This document shows positions 63,877-64,000 of a stretch of 64,000 nucleotides of DNA, one piece after another. Numbering within the stretch: position 1 is the stretch's first letter; each line of letters opens with the position of its first letter. Origin of the DNA: Argyresthia goedartella (Eukaryota > Arthropoda > Insecta > Lepidoptera > Argyresthiidae); NCBI GenBank assembly GCA_949825045.1, contig OX463815.1, forward strand, positions 15,183,231 through 15,247,230. Direction: 5' to 3'. The notes under the pieces were generated by a model. That model made no database searches and was not told where the DNA came from. It worked only from the letters and a program-made list of their open reading frames with translations. The translations under genes were made by a program, and so were the position numbers.

Positions 63877-64000
63877 GTTTAATGCGTGCCTAAGGGGCCT
63901 CCTCACCTTTGAACGGCGTCGATTCTGGGTATAACGTAACTCACACAATAACCCGCGCGCCCACGACGTACTAATGATAATTTACTCTGTTTTATCTGAA

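Overview
This window looks like intergenic DNA from an insect genome, most probably a moth or butterfly (Lepidoptera). It is AT-rich and contains no recognisable single-copy host gene. Almost all coding-like sequence belongs to transposable elements: BEL/Pao LTR retrotransposons, several non-LTR (LINE) clades, tRNA-derived SINEs, TIR elements and fold-back MITEs. The lepidopteran call is an inference from the combination of repeat families. No bacterial operon, CRISPR array, rRNA gene or complete tRNA gene is visible.

Layout. 1-3750: degraded DNA with an ORF1-like relic (minus, 670-1230) and a decayed BEL/Pao integrase tail (1800-2475). 3751-13441: one minus-strand Daphne/CR1-group LINE, split by a plus-strand CR1-like LINE (about 5650-7618) and by a BEL/Pao element (BEL-1, minus, 8069-13120, 524-bp LTRs, 5-bp target duplication gtgta). 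13442-29640: one plus-strand LOA/I-type LINE (DUF4780-like ORF1, endonuclease, RT, RNase H), split by a 5.3-kb CR1-like LINE with a PHD-finger ORF1 (15861-21151) and by a second BEL/Pao element (BEL-2, minus, 22400-27410, target duplication ggtgg). 29641-55758: AT-rich DNA with shorter relics: three Daphne-type copies, a LOA-type 3' end, a CR1-type 3' end, an RTE fragment, several SINEs, two TIR elements, fold-back MITEs and strong hairpins. 55759-63056: a third BEL/Pao element (BEL-3, plus, 548-bp LTRs, target duplication acttg), close in sequence to BEL-1. 63057-64000: non-coding DNA with a second copy of a small MITE.

How the pieces relate. No retrotransposon here is intact, but the defects differ. 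BEL-1 keeps an open gag and lacks RT and part of integrase through in-frame deletions. BEL-2 has lost gag and keeps most of pol. BEL-3 has gag and most of pol, with a small RT deletion and one nonsense codon. All three carry a TAG codon in frame directly upstream of pol. BEL-1 and BEL-3 are nearly identical internally but clearly different in their LTRs, which suggests recombination between subfamilies. Two nested stacks give relative insertion ages. I found no new cellular system; the observations most worth checking are the shared gag-pol TAG, the in-frame deletion derivative, two undocumented TIR elements, several long near-perfect hairpins, and a core shared between SINEs and a LINE 3' end.
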